A DNA stretch of 64,000 nt from Labrenzia sp. VG12 (GCF_002237595.1 NZ_CP022529.1:4990001-5054000), one strand, 5' to 3'; positions 1 through 9,350 are shown, numbered from the stretch's first letter. Numbers and translations: made by a program. Notes: generated by a model from the letters alone, not told the origin.

Positions 1-1722
1 ATGCACGGACAAGCTCCCGCTGACCGCGAGCGGATGCGCCGATGACGAACCGACATTCCGGTCCTCGGTAATCGATCCAGTGTCGACACCGCTGATCACG
101 GCGGCATCTGGTGTCGCTCCGAGCGTCAGGGAAGCGGTCTGGGGCACATGTCCGCCATGACCGTCTGTGACCTGGTAACTCAGCATGACCGAACCGTTGT
201 AGTTCGGGTCCGGCGTGAAGGTGAAGCCGTGGGCCGCATCTCCGGTAATGGTCCCGTGAGACGCAGCGAGACTGCTTACCGACAGCTGGTCGCCGGTATC
301 GATGTCGGTGGCATGGGCCAGAAGCTGCGCTGTCGAGATCGGGACGGCCTTGTCCTCCGTGCCGCTGCCAAGATCCACCGGTCCGTTTACGACAGGGGCA
401 TCATTGGTGCCGGTCACCGTGATGACGAGGTTTTCAGTGTCCGTCGCCCCGGCGCTGTCGGTGACCGTCACCGGGATGGTAACCTGCTGTGTCTGGCCAG
501 CAGCCAGATGCTGATAGGCCGCGTGGGAAGGATCGAAGGTCCACGAGCCATCGGCATGCATCGTGAAGCCGTCGACCGGTTGACCGATGGAGAAGGCCTT
601 CGTGTCCCCTGCATCCACATCCGTTGCCGACATCTGGCCTGTAACTGAACTGCCGTCTTCGGTGGCCGAGGCCGTGGAAGCGCTGAGGACCGGCGTGTCA
701 TTGGTACCGGTGATGACAACACGCAGTTCGTGAGCCGTTCCGTCCGCGCTATGTACCGTGGCTCTGTCGACCAGGCTGCTTCCCGGTCTCAGAGCCTGAA
801 TGACGGCCTGGCTGTTGTCGGCGGAATAGGTCCACCGGCCGTTTTCGGCCACCGTGAAGCTGCCATATCCGGCAGAGCCGGGAGCTCCGGTGACGGCCTG
901 GAACTTGTCCTCGCCGGCGTCGGGATCCGAAACTGTCAGCATCCCGCCGGCCGAGAGTTTGCCGCCGACCACATGATGGTCTTCGCGCGCGGTATCCGTG
1001 TCGAGACCGGAAATCCGGGCTGCCGTTGTTGCTGGCGGCGTGTGGCCGCCGCCCGGTGTCGGTGTGCCAATGGTCGAGGTTGGGGGTGTTTTTGTTCCGC
1101 CCGGCGTCGACGGTCCCCCTGTTGAGGTTGGAGGCGTATGGCCAGCGCCCGGCGTTGGTGTGACACCGGTCGGGTTTGAGGGGGCGTGACCGCCAACTGG
1201 TGCTGGTGCGAGCCCTGTTGGCGGCGGAGGCGTGTTGCCACTGTCCGGCGATGGCGCCGAGCCTGCCGCGGAGGGCGGTGGTGTGTGCGTCCCCGCCGGG
1301 GCACGCGTTGCCGCCCCCGCAGGGCTGGCCGAGGAGAACGGCTCGACGTCGGGGGGCGTGGCTGCGTTTGCTGGAATGTCGGCAACCGGTGCAGGGCCGG
1401 GTTCAGTTGCTCCGGCCAGACCATGTGAGGCAGATGGCGCTTCCTGGTCCGGCGGAGAAAGAGGACCCTGCGGTGGTGCACTGGTTTCCTGCAGACCGTG
1501 GTCCGGAATGGAAGTCGTTCCAGGGAAAGGGTGCGGGTCGCGATCCTGTGAAGCGCCGCCCGGTTCTGCTTGCGGCGATGCCGGATTACTGTCGGCCCCC
1601 TCTGCTTCGATGGACCAGCCAAAGCCCTCCTCGGACTGCGTCCTCTTCGTATCCTTGGCCTCTTCGGGAAGCACGTCCTTGTCTGAAGCGCGCGGCTTGC
1701 CCTTGTCTGTTTGATCGCTCAT
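1..1722 (-). CDS. Large VCBS/cadherin-like repeat adhesin, N-terminal part (runs off left edge)
   Basis: The frame is open from the ATG at 1722 to base 1 (574 codons seen), so the C-terminal part lies outside the window. Residues 1-100 are polar, about 100-235 are low-complexity and rich in Pro, Thr and Gly with repeated HTPP-type units. From about 236 on there are VCBS/cadherin-like repeats with motifs such as SATEDGS, DVDAGD, GSWTFDP and ITGTNDAP. There is no N-terminal signal peptide, as expected for a type I substrate whose signal is at the C-terminus. An AGGAG site lies 8 bases before the start and overlaps the end of the HlyD-type gene, so the gene is the fourth of a secretion operon. 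I infer a surface adhesin or biofilm protein exported by the upstream transporter; the total length and any calcium-binding or RTX tail are unknown. Confidence 0.85.
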   Translation of the reverse strand, partial: MSDQTDKGKPRASDKDVLPEEAKDTKRTQSEEGFGWSIEAEGADSNPASPQAEPGGASQDRDPHPFPGTTSIPDHGLQETSAPPQGPLSPPDQEAPSASHGLAGATEPGPAPVADIPANAATPPDVEPFSSASPAGAATRAPAGTHTPPPSAAGSAPSPDSGNTPPPPTGLAPAPVGGHAPSNPTGVTPTPGAGHTPPTSTGGPSTPGGTKTPPTSTIGTPTPGGGHTPPATTAARISGLDTDTAREDHHVVGGKLSAGGMLTVSDPDAGEDKFQAVTGAPGSAGYGSFTVAENGRWTYSADNSQAVIQALRPGSSLVDRATVHSADGTAHELRVVITGTNDTPVLSASTASATEDGSSVTGQMSATDVDAGDTKAFSIGQPVDGFTMHADGSWTFDPSHAAYQHLAAGQTQQVTIPVTVTDSAGATDTENLVITVTGTNDAPVVNGPVDLGSGTEDKAVPISTAQLLAHATDIDTGDQLSVSSLAASHGTITGDAAHGFTFTPDPNYNGSVMLSYQVTDGHGGHVPQTASLTLGATPDAAVISGVDTGSITEDRNVGSSSAHPLAVSGSLSVH

Positions 1723-1733
1723 TGCTCAAGCTC

Positions 1734-3107
1734 CTAGCGTTCGCTCAGCGCCAGATCCAGGTTCGTGAAGACCGGCTTCCAGATGTATTCAAAAACGGTC
1801 TTCTTGCCCGTGAGGATGTCTGCTTCACCTGTCATGCCCGGCAGGAGCGCGAACTGGTCGGGATTGTCCCTGAAATAGGTAACCGGCACCTCGACCAGCA
1901 CTTCGTAAAAGGCAGTGCCGCGCTCATCCACGATCGTCGTGGGCGAGACCTCCGTGACGGCCCCCTCAAGCGCGCCGTACCGGCTGAAGTCGAAGGCATC
2001 GATCTTGAGATTGACCCGCTGGCCGACCGAGACAAAACCGACGTCGCGCGGCTGCAACTGGGCGGCAAAGCGCAATCCGACATCCCGCGGTACGATTTCC
2101 GCCACAAGACCACCTGGCTCGATTACGCGTCCCACGACCGTATCCGGAATGGATTGCACATACCCTGCTACCGGGCTCTTGAGTTCGGTGGAAAGCACCC
2201 TCTGGCGCAGGCGTGCGATTTGCTCTGCCACGACACGCCGTTCGCCATTGATTTCCGCAATCCGATCTCGCGCTTCGGCGGCCTCGTTCAGGTCGATACG
2301 CTCCATATCTTCATGCAGTTCGGCAATCTCGGCCTCAATGACAGCCTTTCGGCCCGAGAGGGTCGCCAGTTCATAATCGTAGCGCGCTTCCTCCTGCACG
2401 GCCTCAACCAGCCTGGGGCGCGGTGTCAGTCCGCGTTCGACCAACCCATGAAGGGTCGTTGTCAGCTCCTTGGCGACAGCAAGTTGCCGTTCGACTGCCG
2501 GCCTTTCGCTGCCGATCGCCTTGAGATCTGCATTTTTCTCGGCGACCTGGCGAGCGATGACTTCGCGTTCATTGTCCAGGAATGCCTGTCGTGCCTCCAG
2601 AGCGGCGATTTCGCGATCAATCAATTCCTGGATTGCTTCAACGTCTTCTTGCGGTAGCGCTTCCTCTCCAGTCTTGACAGCAATCAGGTTCAGCGGCGCA
2701 AGGGCTGCACCTGCCACCTTGTCGAAATCGGGCGCACGCGCTTCGACAAGCGCCAACAGCCTTTCCTTTTCGAGCGAGAGCGCAAGCGCCTTCGCCTGGG
2801 CTTCGCGCAGCTCTGATCGCACATCGTCATGATCGAAGATCGCGATCGTGTCGCCTTGCGAGACAATGTCGCCCTTGCGCACGAGAACCGACGCAAGGGC
2901 CCCGCCATGTTCTGTCTGCAGTTGCTGGACCTCGCTGACAGGTTCAACCACGCCCCTGGCCTTTGCGACCTCGTCGATCGGTGTCATCACCGACCAGGCG
3001 ACGAAAGCCACGAGACAGACACCGATGGCGGCGGCGGCCATGTTGGTCAGTCTGACGGCCTTGCCGTCGTTCAGCTCAAACTGATCATCCAGATGGGAAG
3101 GCTTCAT
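1734..3107 (-). CDS. HlyD-family type I secretion periplasmic adaptor
   Basis: A 457-residue membrane-fusion protein that would connect the inner-membrane ABC exporter to a TolC-type outer-membrane channel. It has a short cytoplasmic start, one membrane segment at about residues 22-45 (IGVCLVAFVAWSVM), a lipoyl-like half motif (VLVRKGDIVSQGDTIAIFD), a long alpha-helical hairpin rich in Glu, Ala and Arg (about 90-290), the second lipoyl half (LKSPVAGYVQSI) and a C-terminal beta domain (LLPGMTGEADILTGKKTV). Its ATG overlaps the TGA of the preceding ABC gene by one base, and the adhesin gene follows 11 bases later. No TolC-type gene is visible in the window, so the outer-membrane partner must be encoded elsewhere. 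Confidence 0.93.
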   Translation of the reverse strand: MKPSHLDDQFELNDGKAVRLTNMAAAAIGVCLVAFVAWSVMTPIDEVAKARGVVEPVSEVQQLQTEHGGALASVLVRKGDIVSQGDTIAIFDHDDVRSELREAQAKALALSLEKERLLALVEARAPDFDKVAGAALAPLNLIAVKTGEEALPQEDVEAIQELIDREIAALEARQAFLDNEREVIARQVAEKNADLKAIGSERPAVERQLAVAKELTTTLHGLVERGLTPRPRLVEAVQEEARYDYELATLSGRKAVIEAEIAELHEDMERIDLNEAAEARDRIAEINGERRVVAEQIARLRQRVLSTELKSPVAGYVQSIPDTVVGRVIEPGGLVAEIVPRDVGLRFAAQLQPRDVGFVSVGQRVNLKIDAFDFSRYGALEGAVTEVSPTTIVDERGTAFYEVLVEVPVTYFRDNPDQFALLPGMTGEADILTGKKTVFEYIWKPVFTNLDLALSER

Positions 3108-5074
3108 CAGCTCGTCTCCTCGGGCGGTGAAAGGGGCGAAGTCTGGGGCGTCACGGGGCCGAAATAAGCCGGGGTGCCGTCATCCAGGACCAGTGCGTTG
3201 TCAGCAAGAGCCGTCAGGGAGGTGTCGTGTGTGGCAACAAAGACCGTTGCACGTCCCCTGAGCGATGTCAGGAGGGCCTTCAGCTCTTCCCGGTTGTAAG
3301 CCGTGTCGGATCCGATGCTGTCGTCCAGCACGATCAGACGGGCACCGGGATCAGGATGGTCCGAGAGCGCGTCAGGGCCGGAGCCATTGCCGGGACCGCC
3401 CAGGTTCAGCCACCGTGTGGCGCGGGCAAGTTCGTCCGGATCATACTGGGTGACGGAGCGGCCATTGAAAGCAAGGCGCCCGGATTGCGGAAGGACAAGA
3501 CCGGACACCAGCTTCAGGAAGGTCGATTTTCCCGAACCGTTCGGGCCCATGACAATGGTCAGGGATCCTGGCGCACAGTCCAGCGACAACCCGGTAATCG
3601 CCGGATCCGCAGTCTGGTCGTACTTGAAATAAAGTCCCTTGGCACTGATGGCCGGAGCACCGTCTTCAAGACGTTCCAGCGCGGCCGGTTTCGCTTGAGG
3701 TGCTCCCCAGGAAAAGGCCTGATTGAGGCCGGATATCGCCGCTCTGATGCCCTTCAGGCGCGGCAAGGCCAGGAAAAACGCCTGGGACGGTCCTGTGATC
3801 CGCCAGGTCAGCAGCATGGTGCCGATCAATGCGCCGGCGGTGATGGTTCCGCCCATGGCGAGGGCCAGGCCGATGCAGAGCGTGGTCAGGGCCGCTCCCG
3901 TCCCCAGAACGTAAGCGAGCGACTGCAGGGCCGCGGCCCGGGTTGCCCGGCGCTGCTTGGCAAAGGCAGCCTGACGTGCAATCGAGGCAAACCGGGCAAA
4001 CCATGTTGCGCCGTGTTCGATGTGCTGGATATCGGCCGCCTTGGCACTGAGCTCCGTCAGGGCTTCAACACGTTTTGCATTGGCGTTTTCAAGTTGCGGG
4101 TCAAGGCTCTGGCGGGTCTCGCTCAGCACCCAGCTCAAGGCCAGGAACAAGGTGAGGTAGATGGCAGGGACAAGCGCCATCCAGCCTCCGACAAACGCAA
4201 TGGCGAGAATGGAGAGCGGAACAAACGGAGCATCGAAGATGGCCGCCGTGTTCTGTGACGCAAAGATCTCGGCGCTCTGTGCCGTGCTCTGCAAGCGGTT
4301 CTGGAGACGGTCGAAGCCCAATCGTTGCCGTATCGAATGTGGCAATCGAAGGATGCGGGAGAAGGACATCAGCCGTGTCGTTGACCCAAGGCGTGCATAT
4401 TCCGCGGCCAGGAGCCTGGACCTGAGGCTTCTCAGCGCAAGGATCGCCAGTAGAACAACTCCGGCACCGGTCAGCAGAGGAACGAGGCTTTGCGTGGCCT
4501 GCGCGCCGAGAACACGATCAAAGATCGCCATGGAGAAAAACGGAATGAACAGGGCCAGTGCGTTGAGGACCAGGGAAAGCAACAGCGCCGTGCCGGCCAC
4601 ACGATTGATCCGGTTCCGGATCGACAAGGCGTGCACTGCGGCAACGGACTGCTCGGGATTGTGAATGAAGAGAAGCTTTGTTGCGTGCTCGACCCGCTGC
4701 CTTGTCTTGTCGTGAGAAAGACGGGACGAGGAGACTGAAGTTTCGCGGGAATCTTCCCTGACCAGGGCGTGCACGCCCTCCTTGTCCCGGACAAGCAGTG
4801 CGCCGTCCAGGCCGCTTCGCCAGGTTGCGGGGATTTTTGTTTCCACGCTCGCTCCGACATCAACAAGATCAAGCACCATCGAAGCTTCATCGAGGGTGTC
4901 GACCCCGGTGCTCGCCGGTATTGCCGCCGTCAGAACATCGGCCGACCGTCGCCAGCCTAGCGCTGTGAGGGCCGCCAGCAGAACCGTTTCAAGGTCGGTC
5001 TTCTGCCTGCTGGACATCGTCTCCGGAGAGCCGGGCACGTGCGATGGTCTGGAAAGGTCGGACTGATAGTTCAT
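3107..5074 (-). CDS. Type I secretion ABC transporter, large subunit with Walker A/B but no signature motif
   Basis: A 655-residue inner-membrane exporter subunit. Residues 1-130 look like a degenerate C39-like N-terminal domain. The membrane domain spans about 155-450, including the typical FDRVLG and FDAPFVPL motifs. The nucleotide-binding domain starts near 475. Walker A is intact (GPNGSGKST, 510-518), Walker B is RLIVLDD (579-585), and the H-loop His is about 616 (ATHD). The stretch between Walker A and Walker B is only about 60 residues, roughly half the usual spacing. The Q-loop, helical subdomain and LSGGQ signature are missing, and the catalytic Glu after Walker B is Asp. The gene overlaps its upstream partner by ATGA. 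The partner carries the missing signature, so I infer an obligate heterodimer with a single composite ATP site. Confidence 0.9.
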   Translation of the reverse strand: MNYQSDLSRPSHVPGSPETMSSRQKTDLETVLLAALTALGWRRSADVLTAAIPASTGVDTLDEASMVLDLVDVGASVETKIPATWRSGLDGALLVRDKEGVHALVREDSRETSVSSSRLSHDKTRQRVEHATKLLFIHNPEQSVAAVHALSIRNRINRVAGTALLLSLVLNALALFIPFFSMAIFDRVLGAQATQSLVPLLTGAGVVLLAILALRSLRSRLLAAEYARLGSTTRLMSFSRILRLPHSIRQRLGFDRLQNRLQSTAQSAEIFASQNTAAIFDAPFVPLSILAIAFVGGWMALVPAIYLTLFLALSWVLSETRQSLDPQLENANAKRVEALTELSAKAADIQHIEHGATWFARFASIARQAAFAKQRRATRAAALQSLAYVLGTGAALTTLCIGLALAMGGTITAGALIGTMLLTWRITGPSQAFFLALPRLKGIRAAISGLNQAFSWGAPQAKPAALERLEDGAPAISAKGLYFKYDQTADPAITGLSLDCAPGSLTIVMGPNGSGKSTFLKLVSGLVLPQSGRLAFNGRSVTQYDPDELARATRWLNLGGPGNGSGPDALSDHPDPGARLIVLDDSIGSDTAYNREELKALLTSLRGRATVFVATHDTSLTALADNALVLDDGTPAYFGPVTPQTSPLSPPEETS

Positions 5075-6666
5075 GCCGCGACCTCCGCGCCGGTTGAGGG
5101 CAGCACCGGAAGGTCACGGACTTCGTCAAACCGCGTGACCAGGCCGTTGGCGCTTTCGAACACGATCACCGTTGTCTCGCCTTCAAGGCCTTTCAGGAGA
5201 TCGGCCAGCTTCTCGGTTCCGGCCGCATCCAGATATTGCGACGGCCAGTTGAGCAGCAGGACTTGAGGCTGGCAGGACATGGCCCTGACGAGCATCAGCC
5301 GCTTGAGATGACCGTCTGACAACGGTACGCCAAGCCCCGGTGAGAGCGGCGTTTCCACGCCATCACGCAACCGGCCGATTGCTTCCGAGAGACCAATTTT
5401 CTCCGACAGCAACAAGGCACGGTCCGTTGCGTCCGCGTCAAACGCGGTCATGTTTTCAAGAACAGTGCCGTTAAACACCCTGGGGCGCGCATCGCACACA
5501 GAGATGCGACACCGGGTCGGCGACACTGGCTCACCGTTGTCTGTGGTCAGGGTAACGCCCGTCAGGCTCTGGCTGTCTGCGGGCTCAGTCCTTTCCAGTG
5601 CCTCCCCAAGCTGCTGAAAGATGATCGTGCCCTGTCCAGGGCTCTGCGGCCGCAGGACAAGGCACTGTCCGGGCCGGGCTTCAAAAGAGCGGCCTGCGAC
5701 CTGAAACCGAATTCCAACCTGTTCGCCCTGCGCGGCAGGCCTGGTCTCCAGCAATGAAACTGAGGGCATCGCCAGGAGGGTCTGAACGGATCGGAACGCG
5801 GTTGCCGAGACCTGCCGCCGGGCCAGCGCATTGACCAGTCCCAGGAGGCCGGCAACACCTCGTTGTCCGAGAATGAGGCAGGCCGCCAGACCGCCGGTGG
5901 TCATGTCCCCGGCGAGCACGACAAGCGACCCGATGCCAAGAACCGCAATCGTCGTGGCAAGGCCGCCGGACTGGCTGAGGTTCAGGGCGGCCGCAAGATT
6001 GCTCTCGGCGGCTTCCTGGGCAGATGCGAGACGTTTTTCGTGGCGCCGGACCTCCCCTGCGAAGTCCCCGAGGGTTCCGCTGGCGATGATGCGATCAAGC
6101 TGTTCCCTGCGGGTCATGATCAGGCTTGCCTGATCGGCGGAGGCCTCGAACAGTCTCAGGCCGGCCTGCGTCTGCCGGGCCGCGGCCAGCAGCGCAAAAG
6201 CTCCAAAGACGAAGAGAACGGCCAGCGGTCCGAAAACGGTCGGACCGCCGAGGAACCAGACCAGCGCCAGAAAGGCGATGGCAAAGGGGGCATCGAACAG
6301 CGCAAGCGTTGACTGCCCCACCAGCACGTCATTGGACCGGTTGATCGCCGAGAACAGTTCCCGGATCCGGCCGGGGCCATATGCGGTCAGGGTTTTCGGA
6401 TCGATGGAGAGGAGCTTCTCGGCCGTCTTCAAGGACAGCCGGTATTCCGCCTGCGCTGCGAGCCGGCCCAGGATCGAAGCGCGCGCATACTTCACGAGGC
6501 CATCGAGAAGGATCGCCAGGGCAACAGCAGAGAAGATGACGATTGCGGTGCCGACCGCCTGATTGGCAAGGATGCGATCGTAGACCTGAATGAGCGCAAG
6601 CGGCAGGGCCAGTGCGAGAATGTTTGAAATCAGTGAAAGAACAATCAGCCAGAGCCGCGTGGTCAT
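5071..6666 (-). CDS. Type I secretion ABC transporter, small subunit with signature motif but degenerate Walker motifs
   Basis: A 531-residue subunit, starting at the ATG at 6666, where an AGAGG site lies about 10 bases upstream; a GTG 60 bases earlier is possible but less likely. The membrane domain starts at once (LIVLSLISNILALALPL, IQVYDRIL, FDAPFAI), with no C39-like domain. The nucleotide-binding domain is the mirror image of its partner. The Walker A position reads RPQSPGQGT and lacks the GKS/T core, Walker B ends in LLLNWP in place of LLLDEP, and the H-loop reads FESANG. The helical subdomain and a signature-like LSDGHLKR are kept. The two products together would supply one complete ATP site. 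First gene of the four-gene secretion operon. Confidence 0.88.
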   Translation of the reverse strand: MTTRLWLIVLSLISNILALALPLALIQVYDRILANQAVGTAIVIFSAVALAILLDGLVKYARASILGRLAAQAEYRLSLKTAEKLLSIDPKTLTAYGPGRIRELFSAINRSNDVLVGQSTLALFDAPFAIAFLALVWFLGGPTVFGPLAVLFVFGAFALLAAARQTQAGLRLFEASADQASLIMTRREQLDRIIASGTLGDFAGEVRRHEKRLASAQEAAESNLAAALNLSQSGGLATTIAVLGIGSLVVLAGDMTTGGLAACLILGQRGVAGLLGLVNALARRQVSATAFRSVQTLLAMPSVSLLETRPAAQGEQVGIRFQVAGRSFEARPGQCLVLRPQSPGQGTIIFQQLGEALERTEPADSQSLTGVTLTTDNGEPVSPTRCRISVCDARPRVFNGTVLENMTAFDADATDRALLLSEKIGLSEAIGRLRDGVETPLSPGLGVPLSDGHLKRLMLVRAMSCQPQVLLLNWPSQYLDAAGTEKLADLLKGLEGETTVIVFESANGLVTRFDEVRDLPVLPSTGAEVAA

Positions 6667-7019
6667 GAACCTTGACCTCTTTAGCGAAGGGAACCAAAGG
6701 CACGCAATTCGTGTCCTAGGAGACACCCTCGAAGCTTAGTTCGTTCTTTGTGAAAGTTAACTTAACGTCAGTTTTAAATTTGGTGTATTTTGGGAATCTG
6801 CAATCAGAGAAAAAGTGGATGCGCGGCCGCGGAACCGGAGCAAACCCTCTGGATGAGGTCTCTCGACCGGGAAGCACTGTTGGCGCGGATCGAGTCGAAA
6901 GAGGCCGCTACAGTCTGCAAGATTGCACTCGGCACATATTCCCGAACCAATGTGTTTGTATCTTTTGTAATGCTTGTGTTGCCTGTTGAGTTTCCAGCTC
7001 GTCACGGGCAGTACCTGCG
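6667..7019. other. Gene-free AT-rich stretch upstream of the secretion operon
   Basis: No credible coding region was found. Bases about 6740-6800 are much more AT-rich than the surroundings (gttaacttaacg, ttttaaattt), as expected for the promoter of the minus-strand secretion operon. I could not assign convincing -35 and -10 boxes. The rest borders the integrase remnant. Confidence 0.5.
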
Positions 7020-7403
7020 TCAACCCGCCTTAGCCGGGTCGAACCCGTCAATGAGGCTCTCGAACAGTTTGACGTGGTCCGGTCTCATGCGGCCGGGCTT
7101 GTCGATCAGTCGCCGTGTGTCGGGCTGTGGGGTTCGATTGCGCATGTTGCCGATCAGGTCGAGTTGCCGCACTTCGGGAACCTTGCCGGAATGCTGCAGC
7201 GTGGTGCCAAGCTCTTCGTGTCCAAGATTCTGACCCCAGGCGTTCCGCTCCTGGATGGAATGACAGAGCTCTTCTCCTATTGCGGTTAGTGTTTTCCTCA
7301 GGGCCTGTAGCCGAAAGACGGGAACAATGGCGGCTTTGCAGGCGTGCTGCACCAGTTTTCGGATCGGGTCGGCAGATTGCCAACAGGAATCTTGAGCGGC
7401 ACT
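7020..7403 (-). pseudogene. Decayed C-terminal fragment of a tyrosine recombinase
   Basis: The minus-strand frame after a TAA at 7404-7406 reads through about 127 codons that line up with the C-terminal half of the integrase encoded at 7727-8836. Matching blocks are ADPIRKLV (against AAPVREII) and GQNLGHEELGTTLQH (against SQNLGHENETTTMEH). The catalytic HxxR is QALR, so the Arg is kept and the His is lost. The Tyr nucleophile position reads HSG in place of HYA. The N-terminal half is absent. It is a broken paralog and cannot be an active recombinase, so the locus has probably taken up more than one element. Confidence 0.7.
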
Positions 7404-7726
7404 TTAGGGGGACAGGCCATTCTTTAGTGGGTACTACGTTTGAACCAGAAAAGTAATCAAGCAGACAATAGCGGTCAGTCAGTCTGCGGCCGCATTTCTG
7501 TCATCTATCTTGTTGCCGAACGGTGCTGACAAACCGGTCTTTACTGCTAATATAGCGTCGGCGGCGCTTTCTCTGCTGTCGTTGGCTTTCCAACGGCCTA
7601 CCGGGACTATTGCCTGGGCCGCCACTTCTCTCAATTGCTGCAAGAAGAGTACGGTTGACGGTTTGGCCGATCAGCATGTGTTGGAACACCAGAATGAGCC
7701 TGCTGTGCAACGCAGGCGCTGGCTGG
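7404..7726. other. Gene-free spacer inside the element remnant
   Basis: This 323-base stretch lies between the integrase fragment and the 3' end of the intact integrase. Short open frames exist on both strands (for example 7501-7710 minus), but they show no recognisable domain or convincing ribosome site. It is probably decayed mobile-element DNA. I searched it by eye for a copy of the tRNA-Ser 3' end as an attachment site and saw none. Confidence 0.4.
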
Positions 7727-8836
7727 TTAGCTCTTGATCAAAGCCTGCGCTGTGGCCTTCAAAACATGTCTGCTCTCTGAGGGCACCTGATTGATAAGAT
7801 CGACCAATTCCAAGTCCTCTTCGGGCATTTCGGCGCGCTCCCATAATCCCAACATCAACTCGCGCTGGTAGTCATCGCTGAGTGTTGCGTAATGCTCCAT
7901 GGTTGTCGTTTCGTTTTCATGGCCAAGATTTTGACTGACCGCCTTCCGCTCTTCCGGTGAACGTGCCTTTGAAAAGAACTGCCTGGCGAGTGTCGACCGA
8001 ACGGAATGCGGGCAAAAATAGGGAACACCTGCAACGCGGGTCGCCTTCCTGATGATCTCCCGCACAGGTGCGGCGGTCTTCCAGAATTCCTCCTTGCGAC
8101 CAGAGCATGGGCCTCGAACCGCACTGGGTGTCCTAGGAAAGAGCGGATCATCGCCTTCGGCTCCAGAAGCGCGTCTCTCCTCGACCCACTCCGTCACGAT
8201 CGCTGCGATGTCTTCTCCAACTGGAAACCAGGTTGTTCGCGCGGTTTTGGAGAACTTCGTGTTCACTTCATTGGCGTCCTGGTCGACGCGTCGCCCCTCT
8301 ATGTCCACGTGTTTGAGGCGCAAGCTAACAAGGACACCGTCCCGAACACCGGTGAGGAACAGAAAGGCAATCACTGCGCGGTCCCGCCGGTCCTGCAATG
8401 TTGTCTGAGGCATGGCCGCGAGTGTTGAGACTATGTCGGCTGCAGACGGAACATGTTTTGTCTTCGGTGTGTGGGCGATGGCGGTCAAGCGACGAGGTGG
8501 CGTGCAATAATCAGAGAGGTCCCTTTGAAGGGATCTGTAGCCTGATTGTTTGGCCAACCACTCTAGGAAGGCCTTCAGATCGTGACAGGTCTGCACGATG
8601 GTTGGCGCCGCCAGAGTTCTGTCCCCATTGGTCTCGCCGTGATCCGTCGCATTCAGTCTCTTTTTGAAGTTTATGATGTCATCCCGCGTCAGCTTGGTGA
8701 GTTCCTTGTCTCCAAGGCTGGTCGCGAATTGCCCGAGATGCCGCATCCTGGCGCTGATTGTCTTGGCATCCAGTCCCCGGGCCTCTTTCATGTGTGTTTG
8801 GTATAAATAGAGCATCCAAGCAGTGGAAGCGTGCAT
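7727..8836 (-). CDS. Site-specific tyrosine recombinase (phage/island integrase family)
   Basis: A 369-residue recombinase that would cut and rejoin DNA between attachment sites through a 3'-phosphotyrosine intermediate. The N-terminal SAM-like core-binding domain covers about residues 5-105. The catalytic residues can be placed: Arg165 (TGVRDG), His277 and Arg280 (CPHSVRST), His306 (NLGHEN) and Tyr316 (EHYATL). All expected residues are present, so the enzyme could be active. It follows two small DNA-binding protein genes on the same strand, and the block ends about 250 bases from tRNA-Ser, the usual setting of an island integrase. No cargo genes remain nearby. Confidence 0.9.
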   Translation of the reverse strand: MHASTAWMLYLYQTHMKEARGLDAKTISARMRHLGQFATSLGDKELTKLTRDDIINFKKRLNATDHGETNGDRTLAAPTIVQTCHDLKAFLEWLAKQSGYRSLQRDLSDYCTPPRRLTAIAHTPKTKHVPSAADIVSTLAAMPQTTLQDRRDRAVIAFLFLTGVRDGVLVSLRLKHVDIEGRRVDQDANEVNTKFSKTARTTWFPVGEDIAAIVTEWVEERRASGAEGDDPLFPRTPSAVRGPCSGRKEEFWKTAAPVREIIRKATRVAGVPYFCPHSVRSTLARQFFSKARSPEERKAVSQNLGHENETTTMEHYATLSDDYQRELMLGLWERAEMPEEDLELVDLINQVPSESRHVLKATAQALIKS

Positions 8837-8894
8837 GTGGTCGACCTTCGATTAAGCTGATACGGCGAATTGCAGCGGGGAGAAGAGAGATTCC

Positions 8895-9350
8895 CTAATC
8901 GGGAGTCTCGGCGCTGCAATTGCGTTTCTGCAGATCTCTCAATCGGTGCAGATCGCTCTCACGGACAAACTTTGTGGTCCTGCCGCCAGTCTCGGGGCGT
9001 TGGATGGAGACAAGCGTAAAGAGCTTGCCTTTTTGCCCGACCGTGAAGGGTTCGATGAGAAAGGAATGTTTTTGCTTGCAGCAGACGCAGTAGATTTCCT
9101 CAAAGGTGCAGGGCACCTTGGCTTCCTTGCGCCGCCGGGCATGGAATTCATTCAGATCCTGCCCGAGAAAGAGGGTTTTCTGAGCCTCAATGGCTTTCAA
9201 TCCGTAGCGCATCCAGTTCCGAACGGTCTGTCTGGAAACCAGATAGAGTGCAATCACGTCTTCGACAGTATAAAGCCAGTGGGCGCGCGCCAGCCGCGCG
9301 CTCTTGAGGGTTTGCCGCTTTTCCGTTTTTTCTGTCGAAGGCGCCCTCAT
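8895..9350 (-). CDS. Helix-turn-helix protein with a CxxC pair, integrase-associated
   Basis: A 151-residue basic protein. The N-terminal half has a helix-turn-helix-like segment (VEDVIALYLVSRQTVRNWMR, about 30-50). A Cys pair near 89-92 (CVCCKQKH) could be half of a zinc site. The C-terminal part is charged. Its ATG overlaps the stop of the upstream excisionase-like gene by ATGA and the integrase starts 58 bases downstream, so the three are probably one transcript. I infer a directionality or regulatory factor of the integrase. No precise family is recognised. Confidence 0.65.
   Translation of the reverse strand: MRAPSTEKTEKRQTLKSARLARAHWLYTVEDVIALYLVSRQTVRNWMRYGLKAIEAQKTLFLGQDLNEFHARRRKEAKVPCTFEEIYCVCCKQKHSFLIEPFTVGQKGKLFTLVSIQRPETGGRTTKFVRESDLHRLRDLQKRNCSAETPD

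Noticed and set aside
1176..2657. Long plus-strand open frame opposite the adhesin and HlyD genes
   Set aside because: It is antisense to two well-supported coding regions and shows no domain. GC-rich codon use creates such shadow frames.
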